Source: Shimazuella soli (GTDB taxonomy: Bacteria > Bacillota > Bacilli > Thermoactinomycetales > Thermoactinomycetaceae). From it: a stretch of DNA of 64,000 bases. Both the position numbers and the translations under genes were made by a program. This document shows, one piece after another, positions 25,581-34,467 of this stretch (its first letter is position 1; each line of letters starts with the position of its first letter). The notes under the pieces are model-generated. The model was not told the DNA's origin and made no database searches. It saw only the letters and a list, made by a program, of their open reading frames with translations. The stretch lies in the NCBI RefSeq assembly GCF_022511585.1, contig NZ_JAKWBN010000006.1, positions 62,001 to 126,000 of the forward strand. The letters are read 5' to 3'.

Positions 25581-25598
25581 TAGAAAGGACTGGTTATT

Positions 25599-26312
25599 TT
25601 GTCCATTCTCAGTAAGTGGAGAGATTGTAAACGAAATATCCAAGCTGATATTCAAGCAGTGTTTGATCGAGATCCAGCTGCGAGGACGACAATGGAAGTA
25701 ATCCTTACTTACTCGGGTATTCACGCACTTTGGTCTCATCGCATCGCTCATTTTCTTTATCGTCACAAAGCATTTCTTTTGGCCAGAATTATTTCTCAAG
25801 TAAGTCGTTTTTTTACTGGAATTGAGATTCATCCTGGTGCATCTATCGGTAAAGGCGTTTTTATTGACCATGGGATGGGAGTTGTAATTGGCGAAACATG
25901 TGAAATTGGCGATTATGTGACGATTTTTCAAGGAGTGACATTGGGAGGTACAGGTAAAGAAAAAGGGAAAAGGCATCCTACACTAGAGGATCATGTGATG
26001 GTTTCTTCTGGGGCGAAAATTCTTGGCTCCATTCGAGTGGGACGATGTGCCAAAATAGGTGCAGGTTCGGTAATTTTACGAGATGTTCCGGCAAATTCTA
26101 CTGTTGTAGGAGTACCAGGGCGCGTTGTTGTCCAAGATGGAGTTAGAGTGCAAGCAGATATGGATCATGTAAACATACCTGATCCAGTAGCTGAGATGTT
26201 TCGTGCTATTCAAGAAGAGATCGATGAATTGCGGAAAGAAGTAGAAGGCTTAAAGAGACACACAGGGGGCAAAACAACAGATGGCAGTCAAAGTTTACAA
26301 CACATTGAGTAA
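25599..26312 (+). CDS. cysE: Serine O-acetyltransferase
   Basis: The 237-residue enzyme makes O-acetylserine, the carbon backbone for cysteine. It has a helical N-terminal domain and a left-handed beta-helix of hexapeptide repeats ([38 protein letters not shown]). The catalytic His/Asp pair lies in FIDHGMG. TTG start at 25599, 9 bases after AGAAAGGA. It is the first gene under the cysteine T-box and overlaps cysS by 32 bases. Confidence 0.96.
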   Translation: MSILSKWRDCKRNIQADIQAVFDRDPAARTTMEVILTYSGIHALWSHRIAHFLYRHKAFLLARIISQVSRFFTGIEIHPGASIGKGVFIDHGMGVVIGETCEIGDYVTIFQGVTLGGTGKEKGKRHPTLEDHVMVSSGAKILGSIRVGRCAKIGAGSVILRDVPANSTVVGVPGRVVVQDGVRVQADMDHVNIPDPVAEMFRAIQEEIDELRKEVEGLKRHTGGKTTDGSQSLQHIE

Positions 26313-27678
26313 AGAGAAAGAGACTTTTGAATCAAAGAATAAGAGCATTTCTATGTATGTTTGCGGTCCAACCGTTTACAATTTCATTCATATTGGGAAT
26401 GCTCGTGTATTTGTTTTTTTTGATGTGGTCAGGCGATATCTTTCGCATCTTGGATATAAAGTTACCTATGTGCAAAATTTCACCGATGTAGATGATAAGT
26501 TGATTAAAGCATCTATTGAAACAGGGAAAAGTGTAGCTCAAATCGCACAGCAGTATACGGATGCTTATTTTGAAGACATGGATGCACTAGGTGTCCATCG
26601 GGCAGATGTGCATCCAAAAGCAACAGAGCATATTACCCAGATGATCGATGCGATTCAAACATTGATCGAAAAAGGGAAAGCATACGAAGTGGATGGAGAT
26701 GTATATTTCCGTACCCTTCGCCAAGATGGTTATGGAAAACTATCTCATCAATCGCTGGAAGATCTGCAATCAGGGGCACGAGTCGAAGTAAATGAAAGGA
26801 AAGAACATCCTTTTGATTTTGCTCTGTGGAAACGTGCCAAAGAAGGGGAAATTAGTTGGGATACACCTTGGGGAGCAGGTCGTCCAGGATGGCATATTGA
26901 GTGCTCTGTTATGGCTAAGGAATATTTAGGAGAAACCTTAGATATTCATGCAGGAGGTATCGATCTTTGCTTTCCGCACCATGAAAATGAGATAGCACAG
27001 AGTGAAGCATTAAATGATAAACCTTTTGTTCGTTACTGGTTACACAATGGTTTTATCAATATGGAAAACGAAAAAATGTCCAAATCCCTTGGGAATGTGA
27101 TGCGTGTCGTGGATATGCGAAAAATGTATTCTCCAAAAGCAATTCGCTATTTTCTTCTTTCTGCTCACTATCGCAACCCAATTAATTTTACATCTGAAGT
27201 GATGAAACAAGCAGAACAAAGTACAGAGCGGTTGCAGACAGCAGTAGATAACTTGCGGCACCGTCGGCAGATTTCGCTTTCTGGGCCTGTTCCTGAGTCA
27301 TTGAGCACACAATTGAATCAATTATCCAAACAATTTACTGAAGAAATGAACGACGACTTTAATGCAGCAAACGGCATCACTGTTCTTTTTGAAGCAGTTC
27401 GAGTGGCAAATGAATGGTTAGCACAGCCGGTTTTAAGCAAAGAATCAATCGATGCTTTACTAAGTTGGTTTGCTACTTATGGGGAAGACGTACTAGGCTT
27501 AGTGGAGACACGTGCAGAAGATGTGTTAGAGTCGGATATCGAAAGTTTGATTGAGGAACGACAAGATGCACGTAAATCTAGGGATTTCCAGCGGGCAGAT
27601 GATATACGAGATAAATTATTAGCTGCTGGTATCATTTTAGAAGATACACCTCAAGGTGTTAGGTGGAAGAAAAAATGA
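26281..27678 (+). CDS. cysS: Cysteinyl-tRNA synthetase
   Basis: The 465-residue class I synthetase shows the HIGH-type motif HIGN (37-40), KMSKS (265-269), and zinc ligands C28, C208, H233 and E237. Its ATG lies within the cysE 3' end, after AGGGGGC. Co-control of cysE and cysS by one T-box matches cysteine supply to tRNA-Cys charging. It overlaps mrnC by 4 bases. Confidence 0.98.
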   Translation: MAVKVYNTLSKEKETFESKNKSISMYVCGPTVYNFIHIGNARVFVFFDVVRRYLSHLGYKVTYVQNFTDVDDKLIKASIETGKSVAQIAQQYTDAYFEDMDALGVHRADVHPKATEHITQMIDAIQTLIEKGKAYEVDGDVYFRTLRQDGYGKLSHQSLEDLQSGARVEVNERKEHPFDFALWKRAKEGEISWDTPWGAGRPGWHIECSVMAKEYLGETLDIHAGGIDLCFPHHENEIAQSEALNDKPFVRYWLHNGFINMENEKMSKSLGNVMRVVDMRKMYSPKAIRYFLLSAHYRNPINFTSEVMKQAEQSTERLQTAVDNLRHRRQISLSGPVPESLSTQLNQLSKQFTEEMNDDFNAANGITVLFEAVRVANEWLAQPVLSKESIDALLSWFATYGEDVLGLVETRAEDVLESDIESLIEERQDARKSRDFQRADDIRDKLLAAGIILEDTPQGVRWKKK

Positions 27679-28112
27679 TGGAACAAACTCTGTTAGGTAC
27701 TTTAGGAGCTCTCAAGCGTAAGCCTGATGAGCTCCCGCCACTAACTCTTGCGTATATTGGGGATGCAGTTCAGGAGCTATATGTTAGGCATCATTTAGTT
27801 GCTTCTGGAGAAGTAAAACCTCAAAGGTTACAACAAATCGCCATTCGATATGTTTCTGCTGCCGCACAAGCACATGCGATCCAAATGATAATGGATCAAT
27901 TGACAGAAGATGAAATTGCGGTATACAAGCGCGGTCGAAATGCCAAAACTACAAGTATTTCCAGACGAGCCGATGTAGGAAAATACCGCCAAGGTACAGG
28001 TCTAGAGACACTACTTGGTTATTTATATTTGATGGGACAAGCAGATAGATTGCAAGAAATTATGCAGATGTTGATTGACCTTGGACCATTAGAGAGGGAG
28101 ATGAGCAAATAA
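27675..28112 (+). CDS. mrnC: Mini-ribonuclease III
   Basis: The 145-residue protein is an RNase III catalytic domain without a dsRNA-binding domain (LAYIGDAVQELYVRHHL, RRADVGKYRQGTGLETLLGYLYL). It matures 23S rRNA ends in Bacillus. The ATG at 27675 overlaps the cysS stop (ATGATGA); the longer GTG frame from 27663 is rejected because the site AGGTGG fits the ATG better. Confidence 0.95.
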   Translation: MMEQTLLGTLGALKRKPDELPPLTLAYIGDAVQELYVRHHLVASGEVKPQRLQQIAIRYVSAAAQAHAIQMIMDQLTEDEIAVYKRGRNAKTTSISRRADVGKYRQGTGLETLLGYLYLMGQADRLQEIMQMLIDLGPLEREMSK

Positions 28113-28855
28113 TGGCGGATTGGATTTTTGGCAAACATGCTGTTTTGGAAGCAACCGCAGCGGGTAGAGATATGGAAAAGGTATGGTTAGCAGAGGGACT
28201 AAAGAAAAAGAGTGTAGAAGATTTAGTTCGGCAATTGGAAGCACAGAAGATTCCTTATCACTGGGTTCCCCGTTCGAAAGTCGATCAGGTAGCAGAAAAT
28301 CAAAGTCATCAGGGTATAGCAGCGCAAGTGAGCAGTTACCAATATGCTTCGTTAGAGCAAATCCTGTCCACTGCTAAGAAAAAAGGAGAGACGCCGTTTT
28401 TGTTGTTGCTGGATGGAATCGTAGACCCTCATAATTTGGGGACAGTATTGCGAACAGCAGATGCGACAGGGGTGCATGGCGTCATCATTCCAAAAAGACG
28501 TGCTGTAGGACTCACCGCAACAGTAGCAAAAACATCGGCTGGTGCGATCGAATATGTTCCTGTGGCGAAGGTGACCAATATCAATCGAACAGCGGAATAT
28601 CTAAAAGAGCAAGGAATTTGGTTAGTTGGAACAGATGGAGAAGCTAAGCAATCTTTTGACAGCGTTGACTATAATATGCCTGTAGCTTTAGTTATTGGCA
28701 ATGAAGGACAAGGAATCAGCCAGCAACTAAAGAAAAAGTGTGACTTTCTGGTTCATCTTCCTATGAAAGGGAAAGTATCTTCGCTGAATGCTTCTGTTGC
28801 CACAGGTGTAATGCTGTATCAAGTACTCCAAAGCCGTAATATCCAGGGTACGTAA
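28112..28855 (+). CDS. rlmB: 23S rRNA 2'-O-ribose methyltransferase RlmB
   Basis: The 247-residue SPOUT enzyme has the N-terminal substrate-binding domain (WIFGKHAVLEA) and the knotted catalytic domain with LLDGIVDPHNLGTVLRTA, VIGNEGQGIS and PMKGKVSSLNASVATG. It modifies G2251 (E. coli numbering) of 23S rRNA. The start overlaps the mrnC stop (TAATG). Confidence 0.95.
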   Translation: MADWIFGKHAVLEATAAGRDMEKVWLAEGLKKKSVEDLVRQLEAQKIPYHWVPRSKVDQVAENQSHQGIAAQVSSYQYASLEQILSTAKKKGETPFLLLLDGIVDPHNLGTVLRTADATGVHGVIIPKRRAVGLTATVAKTSAGAIEYVPVAKVTNINRTAEYLKEQGIWLVGTDGEAKQSFDSVDYNMPVALVIGNEGQGISQQLKKKCDFLVHLPMKGKVSSLNASVATGVMLYQVLQSRNIQGT

Positions 28856-28857
28856 GG

Positions 28858-29364
28858 ATGGAAGAATGGCTGGTAGTCGATGGATACAACATTATCCGTG
28901 CTAATCCCAAATATAGTGAGGATATAGAAGTTGCACGTGAAGAATTGATTCATGATTTGATGGAGTATCAAGCGGTTTCCGGAATGAAGACATTTGTCGT
29001 ATTTGACGCATACCGGATAAAGGGCCTGCGAACGAAAGACCCAGAAAAAAGAATCAAGATTGTGTTTACCAATAAAGAAGAAACAGCAGATGAATGGATT
29101 GAACATTTTGTTAGCAAATATAAGGATGACAAGCGTCATATTTATGTGGCTACTTCCGATTTTTTGGAACAGCGCATGGTGTTAGGCCTTGGTGCCTATC
29201 GTATTTCTGCTCGAGAGTTTATCGAGCAGCTCGCTAAGTCAAAGATTGGAATAGCAAATCAGCTCCAATCCAAACATACACCAAAAGCAGCAAAAAATCC
29301 TTTATGGGAAAGTATTCCTGAAGCACTTAGGTATAAATTGGAGAAATTGCGCAGAAAAAAATAG
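28858..29364 (+). CDS. rae1: NYN-domain ribonuclease YacP (Rae1)
   Basis: The 168-residue NYN/PIN-like protein has WLVVDGYNII near the start, VVFDAYRIKG, EETADEWIE and VATSDFLEQ, which supply the acidic cluster. The Bacillus homologue Rae1 cleaves mRNA in the ribosomal A site. It lies 2 bases after rlmB. The basic C-terminal tail (KLEKLRRKK) would favour RNA or ribosome binding. Confidence 0.92.
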   Translation: MEEWLVVDGYNIIRANPKYSEDIEVAREELIHDLMEYQAVSGMKTFVVFDAYRIKGLRTKDPEKRIKIVFTNKEETADEWIEHFVSKYKDDKRHIYVATSDFLEQRMVLGLGAYRISAREFIEQLAKSKIGIANQLQSKHTPKAAKNPLWESIPEALRYKLEKLRRKK

Positions 29365-29372
29365 ATGAAAAA

Positions 29373-29401
29373 TTGACGTTTTTGTTTCAATTCAATATAA
29401 T
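29373..29401 (+). promoter_or_regulatory. SigA promoter of sigH
   Basis: TTGACG (29373-29378), 17 bases, TATAAT (29396-29401), about 45 bases before the sigH start. In Bacillus, sigH is also transcribed by sigma A and repressed by AbrB. Confidence 0.88.
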
Positions 29402-29445
29402 AAGAACTGCCATTTTGAAATGCGACTTGGTCAGGGGGAAATATT

Positions 29446-30108
29446 TTGAGCATTGACCTACTATCTAGCAGTCCTAGAGATTTGGATAGGAGAGTTCTCT
29501 ACCATCAGTTGGGCGATGAGGAACTAGTTAGAGATATACGTGTAGGAGACCAGGAAGCTCTAGAGTATCTTATTCATAAGTACAAAAACTTCGTTAGAGC
29601 AAAAGCCCGGTCGTACTTTTTAATTGGTGCGGACCACGAGGATATTGTGCAAGAAGGTATGATAGGCTTATACAAAGCCATTCGCGATTTTCGGGGGGAC
29701 AAGTTAGCTTCTTTTAAAGCGTTTGCAGAACTGTGTATCACAAGACAAATCATTACCGCTATCAAAACGGCAACGAGACAGAAGCATATTCCGCTTAATT
29801 CGTATGTATCATTGGACAAGCCAAGTCACGATGACTCCGATCGGACGCTCTATGATACCTTGACTGGTGGGCGTACCAATCCAGAGGAAATATATATAAA
29901 TCGAGAAGAGCATAGCGACATTGAAGATAAGATTTCCCAAATTTTAAGCGATCTAGAGCGTAAGGTTCTTATGCTATACTTAGATGGTCGATCCTATCAA
30001 GAAATCGCAGTCGATTTGAATCGACATGTCAAATCGATCGATAATGCTTTGCAACGAGTGAAGCGAAAGTTAGAGAAGTATTTAGATATTGAGGAAATCT
30101 CACTTTAA
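29446..30108 (+). CDS. sigH: RNA polymerase sigma-H factor (stationary phase/sporulation)
   Basis: The 220-residue sigma-70-type factor aligns over its whole length with Bacillus SigH: region 2 (NFVRAKARSYFLIGADHEDIV, then EGMIGLYKAIRDF), the ATRQKHIPLNSY linker, and region 4 (YQEIAVDLNRHVKSIDNAL). The near-identity of the core predicts SigH promoter recognition. TTG start after AGGGGGAA. Presence of SigH suggests an endospore-former. Confidence 0.97.
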   Translation: MSIDLLSSSPRDLDRRVLYHQLGDEELVRDIRVGDQEALEYLIHKYKNFVRAKARSYFLIGADHEDIVQEGMIGLYKAIRDFRGDKLASFKAFAELCITRQIITAIKTATRQKHIPLNSYVSLDKPSHDDSDRTLYDTLTGGRTNPEEIYINREEHSDIEDKISQILSDLERKVLMLYLDGRSYQEIAVDLNRHVKSIDNALQRVKRKLEKYLDIEEISL

Positions 30109-30142
30109 GCTATTAGTGTCAATGTTGTACACATTCGACAAA

Positions 30143-30165
30143 AAAGGACAAACTCCTTTCTTTGT
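30143..30165 (+). terminator. Weak terminator-like hairpin after sigH
   Basis: AAAGGA / TCCTTT with a CAAAC loop followed by CTTT, about 35 bases past the sigH stop. The stem is short, so efficiency is doubtful. Confidence 0.4.
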
Positions 30166-30179
30166 AGTAAGAAAAGTAT

Positions 30180-30501
30180 TCAATTTATAGATTCGCGAGT
30201 GAGAAAACCCAAGGTTTGAATCGTGGGATGATAACGAGCGTTGGTCTAGAGAGGATTTATCCCTCTCAAAAGTCCAATACTTTTTTGAGAAAATTCTTTA
30301 CGAACATATATCCGCATGGTAAACTATTTCCAATTACATGTAATGGATGGTCTGAAATGCGAAAACCAAGCAGTAGTCTATTCCATGTTGTAATAAAATA
30401 TCCTGTTCAACCGTGGGGCTCACGGGGTTGGCTTGGTAATGAAGTAGTCACAAGACTACCGTCCCAAGAATCCAATGGCTTTAGCCGTGTGGAGTTGTCA
30501 A
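30180..30501 (+). mobile_element. TnpB-less IS200/IS605-type element (PATE-like) with omega-RNA-like right end
   Basis: The left part (GCGAGTGAGAAAACCC, then AATCGTGGGATGAT) resembles the left end of the tnpB element at 50230. The right part has CGTGGGGCTCACGGGG and ends with GGCTTTAGCCGTGTGGAGTTGTCAA, the pattern of TnpB guide-RNA scaffolds; the tnpB element ends with GACTTTAGTCGTGAGAGGTTCAC. No transposase gene lies between. A 96-codon frame at 30216-30506 reads straight through this RNA-like sequence and is not considered a gene. The element would need proteins supplied in trans. Confidence 0.65.
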
Positions 30502-30552
30502 AATAAATAATTCAAACCTCAGTAGCAGTAATAAATCAAAAGGTTTTAGAGC

Positions 30553-30590
30553 GGAGACGGGGGTAGAACGCCAGTCTCCTTATTTTTTTA
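30553..30590 (+). terminator. Terminator downstream of the PATE-like element
   Basis: GGAGAC / GTCTCC stem with extra inner GG/CC pairs, followed by TTATTTTTTT. It isolates the rpmG unit from upstream transcription. Confidence 0.8.
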
Positions 30591-30625
30591 TTGTGAATAT
30601 GTGGATGACGTGTAATAGGTTGCTA

Positions 30626-30653
30626 TTGACATTTGACCTGAGAACGCTATTAT
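30626..30653 (+). promoter_or_regulatory. SigA promoter of rpmG-secE-nusG
   Basis: TTGACA (30626-30631), 16 bases, TATTAT (30648-30653), leaving an untranslated leader of about 280 bases. Confidence 0.75.
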
Positions 30654-30659
30654 GTTAAC

Positions 30660-30939
30660 CTAATTTGGGTATTTTCTATCTAATTGTACAGAGATTCCCC
30701 ATTAATAATTAGCCTAGATACATTTTTATGTGATTCATTTTGGCTAAGGGAGTAAAAGTAGTCTCAAAGGCTAGACCAATGGGATAGAGGGGCCCTTCGG
30801 TAATCAGTCCATCAACGTGTCAACTCCACTAACGTTATCGTCCAGATGGTTGATTCGTTAGAAACCTATACCTTTCTAGGTATTGGGAGTATTCATCGAT
30901 ATCGCGCTATTAAAACACGAATGAAGAGGAGGTGCTAAT
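30660..30939 (+). other. Long structured leader upstream of rpmG
   Basis: This leader of about 280 bases has no ORF and no tRNA. ATCAAC (30811-30816) can pair with GTTGAT (30849-30854) and CTAACG (30829-30834) with CGTTAG (30856-30861), an interleaved (pseudoknot) order. A hairpin CCTATACC / GGTATTGG follows at about 30865-30887. The SD GAGGAGG lies just before the rpmG ATG. Confidence 0.4.
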
Positions 30940-31089
30940 ATGCGAGTAAATGTTACGCTTGCATGTACGGATTGCCGTGAACGCAACTATGCGCTAACCA
31001 AAAACAAACGGAAACATCCAGACCGGATGGAACTCCGCAAGTATTGCCCCCGTTGCAACTCACATACGCTACATCGGGAAACGAAGTAA
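30940..31089 (+). CDS. rpmG: Ribosomal protein L33, zinc-binding form
   Basis: The 49-residue protein has two zinc knuckles (C9-x2-C12 and C36-x2-C39) and the L33 core [11 protein letters not shown]. The ATG at 30940 follows GAGGAGGTGCTAAT. Gene position before secE-nusG is typical of the second rpmG copy in Bacillales. Confidence 0.96.
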   Translation: MRVNVTLACTDCRERNYALTKNKRKHPDRMELRKYCPRCNSHTLHRETK

Positions 31090-31107
31090 ATTGGGGTGGG
31101 AAGATAG

Positions 31108-31335
31108 ATGGCTGTACTCACAAATATTGGACGCGGAATAAAGAAGAGTGTCAGTGGAACAACTGGCTTCTTTCGCTCTAGTTACCAAGAGTTTAAGAAA
31201 GTAAAATGGCCTACTCGCAAAGAGATGGTCAAGTATACGACTGTTGTGATTGCTGCTGTTGTAGTCCTCACCATCTTTTTCTTCCTCGTAGATATGGGAA
31301 TCGCACAGCTAATCCAATTGATAACTAAGAAGTAA
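31108..31335 (+). CDS. secE: SecE, preprotein translocase subunit
   Basis: The 75-residue protein has the amphipathic SecE motif (SYQEFKKVKWPTRKEMVKYT) and a single membrane helix (about 46-68). It clamps SecY in the translocation channel. GGGGTGGGAAGA precedes the ATG. It lies 18 bases after rpmG. Confidence 0.96.
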   Translation: MAVLTNIGRGIKKSVSGTTGFFRSSYQEFKKVKWPTRKEMVKYTTVVIAAVVVLTIFFFLVDMGIAQLIQLITKK

Positions 31336-31379
31336 GATGGACGTCATAAGGGGGGACAGGGGTTTTTTTCCCTAGTTGT

Positions 31380-31913
31380 ATGGAAAAGAATTGGTATGTG
31401 GTGCACACATATTCCGGCTATGAAAACAAAGTAAAAACCAACTTGGAGAAACGATTAGACTCCATGGGTATGCAGGACAAAATCTTTCGTGTAATGGTGC
31501 CGATGGAGGAAGAGATCGAGCATAAAGATGGAAAGAAAAAGACTGTCATGCGTAAAGTTTTCCCAGGTTATGTACTTGTGGAGATGGTAATGACTGATGA
31601 CTCGTGGTATGTTGTTCGTAATACTCCAGGTGTGACTGGCTTTGTCGGTTCTGCTGGTGCAGGCTCCAAACCAACTCCTCTCTTGCCTGATGAAGTCCAA
31701 ACCATTCTTAAGCAAATGGGAGTCGAAGAAGCTCAAACAGTCGTCGATTTTGCACTTGGCGAAAGTGTGAAAGTGATCGAAGGGCCATTTGAAAACTTAG
31801 TTGGTGAGATTGAAGGCATAGATGCAGATCGAGAAAAGCTAAAAGTTTTAGTGGATATGTTTGGCAGGGATACGCCTGTGGAGCTCGATTTTGGACAGGT
31901 GGAAAAACTTTAG
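31380..31913 (+). CDS. nusG: NusG, transcription elongation factor
   Basis: The 177-residue protein has the NGN domain (EKNWYVVHTYSGYENKVK, FPGYVLVEMVMTDDSWY, NTPGVTGFVG) and a C-terminal KOW domain (GESVKVIEGPFENLVGEIEGID). It binds RNAP and links it to the ribosome or Rho. The SD is oddly placed: GGGGGG lies about 28 bases before the ATG, with a small AGGGG / CCCT hairpin between. Confidence 0.97.
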   Translation: MEKNWYVVHTYSGYENKVKTNLEKRLDSMGMQDKIFRVMVPMEEEIEHKDGKKKTVMRKVFPGYVLVEMVMTDDSWYVVRNTPGVTGFVGSAGAGSKPTPLLPDEVQTILKQMGVEEAQTVVDFALGESVKVIEGPFENLVGEIEGIDADREKLKVLVDMFGRDTPVELDFGQVEKL

Positions 31914-32067
31914 CAAACAAAAAAACTTTTCTTTTGAGTTATATTATGTTATTTTAATAGATGTTTGCCTGATCGGTTTTTTGTTACCGTGGGAGGGTGA
32001 AACCCGCGACCCTATATCCCCATAATTGCTATGGGAAGGGCTACCACATTTGAAGGAGGTAAGAAGC

Positions 32068-32493
32068 ATGGCCAAAAAAGTGATTAAAGTGGTCAAGCTA
32101 CAAATCCCAGCTGGAAAAGCAAATCCAGCACCACCTGTTGGACCTGCTCTAGGTCAAGCTGGTGTAAACATCATGGGTTTTTGTAAAGAGTTTAACGCAC
32201 GTACTTCAGAACAAGCTGGTCTAATTATTCCAGTAGTAATTACTGTTTATGAAGATCGTTCTTTCACATTTGTGACCAAAACCCCGCCAGCTGCAGTGCT
32301 TTTGAAAAAAGCAGCAGGGATTGAGTCAGGTTCCGGCGAGCCAAACCGAAACAAAGTGGCTACACTTTCACGTGATAAAGTTCGTGAGATCGCTGAAACG
32401 AAAATGCCAGATCTTAATGCAGCTGATGTTGAAGCAGCTATGCGCATGGTTGAAGGTACGGCACGTAGCATGGGTATTGTTATCAAAGACTGA
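32068..32493 (+). CDS. rplK: Ribosomal protein L11
   Basis: The 141-residue protein has the usual L11 layout: the N-terminal domain with the proline-rich [15 protein letters not shown] segment (thiostrepton site region) and the rRNA-binding C-terminal domain ([21 protein letters not shown]). The ATG at 32068 follows GAAGGAGGTAAGAAGC; the frame extends upstream but without a start. Its leader (31914-32067) is 154 bases. Confidence 0.98.
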   Translation: MAKKVIKVVKLQIPAGKANPAPPVGPALGQAGVNIMGFCKEFNARTSEQAGLIIPVVITVYEDRSFTFVTKTPPAAVLLKKAAGIESGSGEPNRNKVATLSRDKVREIAETKMPDLNAADVEAAMRMVEGTARSMGIVIKD

Positions 32494-32562
32494 TGATCCA
32501 GCCGCGTATCATCAGTCTGGTGGGAGGATTTTCCGCTATCACCACATGAGGAGGTTATGAAA

Positions 32563-33261
32563 GTGGCAAAACATGGGAAAAAGTATCAAGAAGCGATCCA
32601 AAAAGTAGATCGTGAAAAAGTTTATGAACCAGTAGAAGCATTGGAACTGGTAAAATCTATTTCTACTGCTAAGTTTGACGAAACAGTAGAAGCTGCATTC
32701 CGCCTTGGGATTGACACGAAAAAAGCGGATCAGCAAGTAAGAGGGGCAGTGGTTTTACCTCACGGAACAGGGAAAACCAAACGCGTACTTGTATTTGCAA
32801 AAGGGGAAAAAGCAAAAGAAGCAGAAGCTGCTGGCGCTGATTTCGTTGGAGACGAAGAGCTAGTTAACAAAGTCCAACAAGGATGGCTTGAGTTTGATGT
32901 AGTAGTAGCTACTCCTGATATGATGGGACAAGTTGGCCGACTTGGACGAATCCTTGGACCAAAAGGTCTCATGCCTAACCCAAAAACAGGTACCGTGACA
33001 TTTGAAGTAGAAAAAGCAGTTAATGAGATCAAAGCTGGTAAAATTGAATACCGTGCAGATAAAGCTGGAAATATTCATGCAGCGATCGGCAAAGTATCTT
33101 TCTCCACTGAGCAGCTTACCGAAAACTTGCAAGCTTTGTCTGATGCACTTACAAAAGCAAAACCAGCTGCTGCAAAAGGAACCTATATGAAGAACATCAG
33201 CGTTTCTTCCACTATGGGCCCTGGTGTTCAAGTAAGTTCTTCTGCATTAACCGCTCGTTAA
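32563..33261 (+). CDS. rplA: Ribosomal protein L1
   Basis: The 232-residue protein forms the L1 stalk. The GTG at 32563 gives [11 protein letters not shown], the conserved L1 start, at 8 bases from AGGAGG; an ATG at 32557 is only 2 bases from the same site. The signature [21 protein letters not shown] is intact. L1 usually represses its own operon by binding the mRNA leader. Confidence 0.97.
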   Translation: MAKHGKKYQEAIQKVDREKVYEPVEALELVKSISTAKFDETVEAAFRLGIDTKKADQQVRGAVVLPHGTGKTKRVLVFAKGEKAKEAEAAGADFVGDEELVNKVQQGWLEFDVVVATPDMMGQVGRLGRILGPKGLMPNPKTGTVTFEVEKAVNEIKAGKIEYRADKAGNIHAAIGKVSFSTEQLTENLQALSDALTKAKPAAAKGTYMKNISVSSTMGPGVQVSSSALTAR

Positions 33262-33299
33262 TTTACAAATGAACTGTTCCAACTAAATAAGAAGATGAT

Positions 33300-33440
33300 T
33301 CTATCTTTCTTACCGTAGACAGTAGGTGCGCAATAGCGCTTAATTTCCTACCGAGGTGAAAGCCACTGGCCTTCGTCCGTCTACGAAGGCTATTTCTTTT
33401 GCCTGAAAGTCTGCGTTTACGTATTTTACTCCACCCAAGG
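33300..33440 (+). ncRNA. L10 leader (autoregulatory r-protein leader)
   Basis: The rplJ leader contains CCGTAGACAGTAGGTGC and TTAATTTCCTACCGAGG, which pair through GTAGG / CCTAC and match the conserved L10-L12 binding element of Firmicutes. A second hairpin (CCTTCGT / ACGAAGG) follows. Excess L10(L12)4 would bind here and reduce rplJL expression. Confidence 0.85.
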
Positions 33441-33451
33441 AGGTGTCTTGA

Positions 33452-33964
33452 ATGTCTAAAGTACTTGAGAAAAAACAGCAAGTAGTAGCTGAGGTAAAAG
33501 AAAAATTGAGCGCTAGTGTGAGTACAGTGGTAACTGACTATCGTGGTCTTTCTGTTGCAGAGGTAACAGAACTACGCAAACAGTTGCGTGAAGCTGGTGT
33601 AGAATATCAAGTATTGAAAAATACGTTGGTACGTCGTGCAACAGCTGATTCTGGGCTTACTGAAATGGATCAATTTCTTACTGGGCCTACCGCTATCGCG
33701 TTTAGTAAAGAAGATGTAGTTGCTCCTGCAAAAGTTCTCCATAACTTTGCAAAAGAGCACAAAAATCTTGAAATCAAAGGCGGTATTGTAGAAGGTGCAG
33801 TAGTTGGACCTGACAAAGTAAAAGAGATCGCTTCGCTGCCATCTCGCGAAGGTCTACTTTCTATGCTTCTTTCCGTACTGCAAGCTCCAATGCGCAACTT
33901 TGCTTATGTTGTAAAGGCAGTTGCAGAACAACAGGAGCAGCCAGAAGCTGCTTCTGCAGAGTAG
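33452..33964 (+). CDS. rplJ: Ribosomal protein L10
   Basis: The 170-residue protein has the rRNA-binding N-terminal domain ([28 protein letters not shown]) and a C-terminal helix that anchors L12 dimers. The SD AAGGAGG lies 8 bases before the ATG. It is under the L10 leader. Confidence 0.97.
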   Translation: MSKVLEKKQQVVAEVKEKLSASVSTVVTDYRGLSVAEVTELRKQLREAGVEYQVLKNTLVRRATADSGLTEMDQFLTGPTAIAFSKEDVVAPAKVLHNFAKEHKNLEIKGGIVEGAVVGPDKVKEIASLPSREGLLSMLLSVLQAPMRNFAYVVKAVAEQQEQPEAASAE

Positions 33965-34047
33965 TAGCATAAATGCTAGTTTTTAGCTGGCAAAATGATT
34001 GAGTTAATTACAAATCAAATCTGATAAATATTTTGGGAGGTTCTACC

Positions 34048-34413
34048 ATGTCTAACGAACAAATCTTAGAAGCGGTAAAGAACATGACCGTTCTAGAATT
34101 AAACGAATTGGTAAAAGCAATTGAAGAAGAATTTGGAGTAACTGCAGCAGCACCTGTTGTACAAGGTGGCGGCGGCGGTGGAGCTGAAGGCGCAGCTGAG
34201 AAAACAGAATTTGATGTAATCCTAGCAAGCGCTGGTTCCTCCAAAGTTGGAGTTATCAAAGCAGTACGTGGAATTACTGGTCTTGGTTTGAAAGAAGCAA
34301 AAGCTCTTGTAGATGGTGCTCCATCCCCAGTTAAAGAGGGAGTATCCAAAGAAGAAGCTGACAAAATCAAAGAAGAACTCGAAGCTGCTGGTGCTAGCGT
34401 AGAAGTGAAGTAA
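34048..34413 (+). CDS. rplL: Ribosomal protein L7/L12
   Basis: The 121-residue protein has the dimerising N-terminal domain, an Ala/Gly-rich hinge ([18 protein letters not shown]) and the factor-binding C-terminal domain ([20 protein letters not shown]). The ATG at 34048 follows TTGGGAGG; the upstream TTG frame is rejected. The glycine run of six in the hinge is longer than usual. Confidence 0.97.
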   Translation: MSNEQILEAVKNMTVLELNELVKAIEEEFGVTAAAPVVQGGGGGGAEGAAEKTEFDVILASAGSSKVGVIKAVRGITGLGLKEAKALVDGAPSPVKEGVSKEEADKIKEELEAAGASVEVK

Positions 34414-34420
34414 GATAATG

Positions 34421-34450
34421 GACTCGCCGAATACTGGCGAGTCTATTTTT
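34421..34450 (+). terminator. Terminator after rplL
   Basis: GACTCGCC / GGCGAGTC 8-bp stem, 7-base loop, then TATTTTT. Confidence 0.9.
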
Positions 34451-34467
34451 CTATAAGGAGGGTTCAC

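Noticed and set aside
30216-30506. 96-codon ORF between sigH and rpmG
   Set aside because: It reads through the ends and RNA-like right part of an IS605-type element; it has no SD and no protein-like composition.
30660-30939. Possible tRNA gene in the rpmG leader
   Set aside because: No TTC-loop or acceptor-stem pattern was found; a tRNA-Trp lies near secE in some bacteria but not here.
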